This document shows positions 7,599 through 9,964 of a stretch of DNA of 9,964 nucleotides, one piece after another; positions within the stretch are counted from its first letter, which is position 1; every line of letters starts with the position of its first letter. Source of the stretch: Methylotenera sp. (lineage in GTDB: Bacteria > Pseudomonadota > Gammaproteobacteria > Burkholderiales > Methylophilaceae). The notes under the pieces were generated by a model. The model made no database searches. It saw only the letters and a program-made list of their open reading frames with translations, and was not told the DNA's origin. The DNA lies in assembly GCA_027310735.1 (NCBI GenBank), contig DAIDAH010000099.1, forward strand, positions 1-9,964, in the 5' to 3' direction. Both the position numbers and the translations under genes were made by a program.

Positions 7599-7835
7599 TT
7601 ACTTGAGGTTAGTATTGATGTAATCAATCGCTAATTGAACTGTAGTAATCTTTTCTGCTTCTTCATCTGGAATTTCGCAGTCAAACTCTTCTTCTAGTGC
7701 CATTACCAACTCAACTGTATCAAGTGAGTCAGCACCTAAATCATCTACAAATGATGATGCATTTTTAACATCAGCTTCATTTGCACCTAGTTGTTCAGCA
7801 ACAATCTTTTTAACGCGTTGTTCGATGTCAGACAT
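7599..7835 (-). CDS. acpP: Acyl carrier protein
   Basis: ACP is the small acidic cytoplasmic carrier of growing fatty acids in type II synthesis. The 78-residue protein has the standard length. Its phosphopantetheine attachment site is Ser37 in GADSLDTVELVMALEEEF (34-51), which is essentially invariant. The protein is rich in Asp and Glu and has the expected helical-bundle sequence, ending in a Lys-terminated tail. The start at 7835 is fixed by an AAAAGGGG ribosome-binding site 7 nt upstream, the strongest in the window. It lies between fabG (129-nt gap) and fabF (126-nt gap). A candidate promoter immediately upstream and a hairpin on each side suggest that it is also transcribed on its own, as is common for this very abundant protein. 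Confidence 0.98.
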   Translation of the reverse strand: MSDIEQRVKKIVAEQLGANEADVKNASSFVDDLGADSLDTVELVMALEEEFDCEIPDEEAEKITTVQLAIDYINTNLK

Positions 7836-7863
7836 CTAATTACCCCTTTTATTAAAAAATAGC

Positions 7864-7891
7864 ATATTAAGCTAAGGCGGTATTCTACCAA
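7864..7891 (-). promoter_or_regulatory. Candidate acpP promoter
   Basis: On the minus strand TTGGTA (7886-7891), a 16-nt spacer, then TAATAT (7864-7869). The start site would fall about 22 nt before the acpP ATG, leaving room for the strong ribosome-binding site. An inverted repeat, GGTATTC (7879-7885) with GAATACC (7902-7908), covers part of the spacer and lies next to the -35 box, and could be an operator. Confidence 0.4.
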
Positions 7892-7908
7892 AACTCAACA
7901 AGAATACC

Positions 7909-7953
7909 AAAAAACTTAAAATAATACAGAAAACCTGTACAGCAGCATGCTGC
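7909..7953 (-). terminator. Terminator-like structures after fabG
   Basis: Just after the fabG stop the minus strand reads a perfect 12-bp palindrome GCAGCATGCTGC (7942-7953). Then comes a small hairpin TACAG-N5-CTGTA (7925-7939), followed by a U-rich run ending in TTTTTT (7911-7924). The stems are short, so this would be a weak or partial terminator. Confidence 0.35.
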
Positions 7954-7964
7954 CATTACAATAC

Positions 7965-8705
7965 CTATACCATTAACATGCCACCATTGACATGAATCGT
8001 CTCACCAGTGATATATGCTGCGCTTGGCGATGCCAGAAATGCGACTGTCGCAGCTATTTCTTTCACATTACCTAAACGACCAACTGGAATACGCGCCAGC
8101 ATCTTATTGGTAATATCTTCTGGCAACTCTGCCGTCATATCTGTATCAATAAAACCTGGTGCAACACAGTTCACTGTAATACCGCGGCTACCTACCTCAG
8201 CGGCTAATGACTTGGTAAATCCCGTCATCCCGGCTTTAGCTGCGGCGTAATTTGTTTGACCAGCATTTCCCATGTGACCTACCACAGATGAAATGCTAAT
8301 AATACGGCCCACGCGAGCCTTCATCATTGGGCGTAATACAGCTTGACTCATACGAAATACTGACGTTAAGTTTGTACTGATAACAGCATTCCAGTCTTCA
8401 TCTTTCATACGCATTAATAGTGTGTCACGGGTAATGCCGGCATTATTCACCAAAATACTAACATCACCATATTTTTCACTAATGGCTTTTAATGTCGCTT
8501 CCACTTGCGAGGCATCATTCACATTCAAAGCCATGCCTTCACCCTTAATGTTGGCATTCGCAAAAACATCACTAATTGAAGTTGCTCCAGCCTCTGAAGT
8601 AGCCGTACCAATGACGATTGCACCTTGCTCACCTAATGCCAAAGCAATTGCCGCACCAATACCTCGGCTGGCACCTGTAATTAAAGCGATTTGTCCAGTT
8701 AACAT
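7965..8705 (-). CDS. fabG: 3-oxoacyl-[ACP] reductase
   Basis: FabG reduces 3-oxoacyl-ACP to 3-hydroxyacyl-ACP with NADPH, the first reductive step of each elongation round. The 246-residue classical short-chain dehydrogenase has the family length. The cofactor loop TGASRGIG is at residues 10-17 and the NNAG motif at 87-90. The catalytic residues are Asn112, Ser140 (in ISISSVVG), Tyr153 and Lys157 (YAAAK). The VAPGFIDTDMT segment at 181-191 and the C-terminal GETIHVNGGMLMV (234-246) are typical of FabG rather than of other reductases. The start at 8705 has an AAAGG site about 6 nt upstream. It lies 67 nt after fabD and 129 nt before acpP, which supports the fatty-acid assignment over a degradative or polyhydroxyalkanoate reductase. 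Confidence 0.96.
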   Translation of the reverse strand: MLTGQIALITGASRGIGAAIALALGEQGAIVIGTATSEAGATSISDVFANANIKGEGMALNVNDASQVEATLKAISEKYGDVSILVNNAGITRDTLLMRMKDEDWNAVISTNLTSVFRMSQAVLRPMMKARVGRIISISSVVGHMGNAGQTNYAAAKAGMTGFTKSLAAEVGSRGITVNCVAPGFIDTDMTAELPEDITNKMLARIPVGRLGNVKEIAATVAFLASPSAAYITGETIHVNGGMLMV

Positions 8706-8722
8706 AGTAAGCCTTTGTAAAT

Positions 8723-8751
8723 ATTATATTTATGTCAAAATGTTATTTTGA
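8723..8751 (-). promoter_or_regulatory. Palindrome and -10-like hexamer upstream of fabG
   Basis: A perfect inverted repeat, TCAAAAT-N3-ATTTTGA, covers 8735-8751. On the minus strand a TATAAT hexamer (8723-8728) follows, with the palindrome lying where the -35 box and upstream spacer would be. No good -35 hexamer is seen at the right spacing, so this is either a regulated weak fabG promoter with an operator or chance AT-rich sequence. Confidence 0.3.
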
Positions 8752-8756
8752 TATTT

Positions 8757-8786
8757 AAAAAAAATGAAGCGCCTATAATTTCGCTT
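8757..8786 (-). terminator. Weak intrinsic terminator candidate overlapping the fabD stop
   Basis: On the minus strand AAGCG (8782-8786) and CGCTT (8767-8771) make a 5-bp stem with a 10-nt loop that contains the fabD stop codon. A run of eight U residues (8757-8764) follows 2 nt later. The short stem suggests partial termination between fabD and fabG. Confidence 0.35.
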
Positions 8787-9696
8787 GTAGCTCAACTAAC
8801 GCATCATTACTAGTTAATGCCACGCATGGCAACTCAGCAACGATACGCTTAGTCAGGCCAGCCAATACTTTACCTGGCCCACATTCTGCCGCTTGTGTAA
8901 CACCCTGCGCATAAATTGCTTGCACTGTTTCAACCCAACGTACAGGACTATACAACTGACGCACTAGTGCGTCTTTAATACTGTCACCATCACCATATGC
9001 AACAACATCCGCATTGTGAAGCACAGGAATTAGTGGTGTACTTACAATCACATCTTTTAAATATTCCGCTAGCTTTTCTGCCGCAGGCATCATAAGTGCA
9101 CAATGTGACGGCACGCTAACAGGAAGTGGTAATGCGCGCTTTGCACCCCTTGCTTTTGCCAACTCCATACCGCGATCTACCGCAGCTTTATGACCGGCAA
9201 TCACGACTTGACCAGGCGAATTCAAATTAACGGCCTCTAGCACTTCGCCTTGTGCAGCCTCAGCACATACAGCACGCACAGCATCATCATCCAAACCCAA
9301 TATCGCAGCCATGGCACCTACTCCTGCAGGTACAGCACTTTGCATTACCTCCGCACGATATCGTACCAATGGCAAAGCATCTCTAAATGATAAAGCGCCA
9401 GATGCAACCAAAGCCGAATACTCACCTAAGCTGTGGCCAGCCAAAACGATTGGCTGCGTACCTGTAGTCGCTTGCCATGCACGCCATGTAGCAACACCAG
9501 CCGCCAACATAATCGGTTGCGTATGCATAGTCTCGTTAATAAGCTCATTGGGCTCAGTTGCCATCGCCCAAAAATCCACTCCGAGAATATCAGAGGCTTC
9601 AACAAAGGTTTGTTTGATAACGGCAGAGTCTCCAAAACCAGCCATCATGCCGATTGATTGAGAGCCCTGCCCAGGAAAGAAAAATGCAACTTTCAT
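8773..9696 (-). CDS. fabD: Malonyl-CoA:ACP transacylase
   Basis: FabD moves the malonyl group from malonyl-CoA to ACP, supplying the extender for fatty-acid synthesis. The 307-residue length matches the family (E. coli 309). The N-terminal FFFPGQGSQ (5-13) is the acyltransferase signature. The nucleophile is Ser89 in AGHSLGEYSAL (86-96), the substrate-carboxylate-binding Arg is in RYRAEVMQ (112-119), and the catalytic His198 lies in SVPSHCALM (194-202). VEAVNLNSPGQVVIAG-type sequence at about 155-168 and ECGPGKVLAGL (271-281) complete the fold. The start at 9696 has only a weak purine-rich site upstream. It is the first recognisable fab gene here; fabH, often directly upstream, is not there. 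Confidence 0.96.
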   Translation of the reverse strand: MKVAFFFPGQGSQSIGMMAGFGDSAVIKQTFVEASDILGVDFWAMATEPNELINETMHTQPIMLAAGVATWRAWQATTGTQPIVLAGHSLGEYSALVASGALSFRDALPLVRYRAEVMQSAVPAGVGAMAAILGLDDDAVRAVCAEAAQGEVLEAVNLNSPGQVVIAGHKAAVDRGMELAKARGAKRALPLPVSVPSHCALMMPAAEKLAEYLKDVIVSTPLIPVLHNADVVAYGDGDSIKDALVRQLYSPVRWVETVQAIYAQGVTQAAECGPGKVLAGLTKRIVAELPCVALTSNDALVELQAKL

Positions 9697-9725
9697 AACT
9701 TGAATTTACTGTAATAAAGATTCAC

Positions 9726-9731
9726 ATTATA
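9726..9731 (-). promoter_or_regulatory. Possible fabD -10 hexamer
   Basis: A perfect TATAAT on the minus strand, 29 nt before the fabD start, in the 50-nt gap after the upstream gene. No convincing -35 box is present at 16-18 nt, so the call rests on position and the hexamer alone. Confidence 0.3.
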
Positions 9732-9746
9732 CCGTCATTGACTTGG

Positions 9747-9964
9747 CTAGTAGCCTTTTGCGCCACGGAGTATTTTAAAATTGTCACTTACTAACCATTT
9801 GTACTCATTTAATCTGGCACTATAAATTAGATCTTGTGCCACTTCATTCTGCTCAATTTGTTGGTTTAATTGACTAGGAACTGCTACGTGGCACATGATG
9901 AGTGGCCTTTTTCCATGCAGTTGACTCAACCAGCTTTCCCATAAATCATTTAGGTTGGCATTAT
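9747..9964 (-). CDS. C-terminal part of an unrecognised protein (5' end beyond window)
   Basis: This frame is open from the right edge to a TAG at 9747-9749, giving about 71 residues. An internal TTG at 9929 could be read as a start, but the frame continues upstream through NANLNDLWESW to the edge, so it is more likely the end of a longer gene. The visible part (with LIMCHVAVPSQLNQQ and ending ILRGAKGY) is soluble-looking, rich in Asn, Gln and Leu, with no membrane segment or motif that I recognise. It is not the C-terminus of FabH or PlsX, the usual neighbours of fabD. It lies 50 nt upstream of fabD on the same strand. No function is proposed. Confidence 0.5.
   Translation of the reverse strand, partial: NANLNDLWESWLSQLHGKRPLIMCHVAVPSQLNQQIEQNEVAQDLIYSARLNEYKWLVSDNFKILRGAKGY

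Noticed and set aside
9311..9661. Overlapping plus-strand open frames within fabD
   Set aside because: The fabD frame carries intact catalytic motifs across this stretch; the others are shadows.

Overview
The window looks like ordinary chromosome from a methylotrophic betaproteobacterium, most likely a Methylophilaceae member of the Methylotenera type. The evidence is a tetrahydromethanopterin (H4MPT) C1-oxidation and cofactor-biosynthesis block (mtdB, beta-RFAP synthase, an ATP-grasp protein), a proteobacterial fatty-acid synthesis block, and moderate-to-low GC. Genus is inferred from gene content and general resemblance; no search was run.

Left region (1-2516, all on the minus strand). Reading leftwards from 2516: beta-ribofuranosylaminobenzene 5'-phosphate synthase (first committed step of methanopterin synthesis), mtdB (NAD(P)-dependent methylene-H4MPT dehydrogenase of formaldehyde oxidation), then the N-terminal part of an ATP-grasp protein that runs off the window. 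The ATP-grasp frame has no ATG near its expected N-terminus and may begin with a rare ATT codon inside the end of mtdB.

Centre (2517-6239). A 360-bp AT-rich divergent intergenic region carries a good sigma70-like promoter facing right. It is followed by ppsA (PEP synthase, catalytic His421, regulatory Thr419 and Cys751 all present) and its dedicated regulator ppsR (bifunctional kinase/phosphorylase). A perfect 9-bp-arm stem-loop separates the two. This pair makes PEP from pyruvate, which a ribulose-monophosphate-cycle methylotroph may need for gluconeogenesis. Two hairpins sit in the short convergent gap between ppsR and fabF.

Right region (6240-9964, minus strand). Reading leftwards: the C-terminus of an unrecognised protein, fabD, fabG, acpP, fabF, the classical type II fatty-acid synthesis order. 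The expected fabH is not directly upstream of fabD. The gaps between these genes (50 to 129 nt) hold terminator-like hairpins and promoter-like hexamers, so fabD, fabG, acpP and fabF may be partly separate transcription units rather than one tight operon.

No mobile element, CRISPR array, tRNA or rRNA, or novel multi-gene system was seen. The items worth a second look are the possible non-canonical start, the untranslated structures between genes, and the missing fabH.
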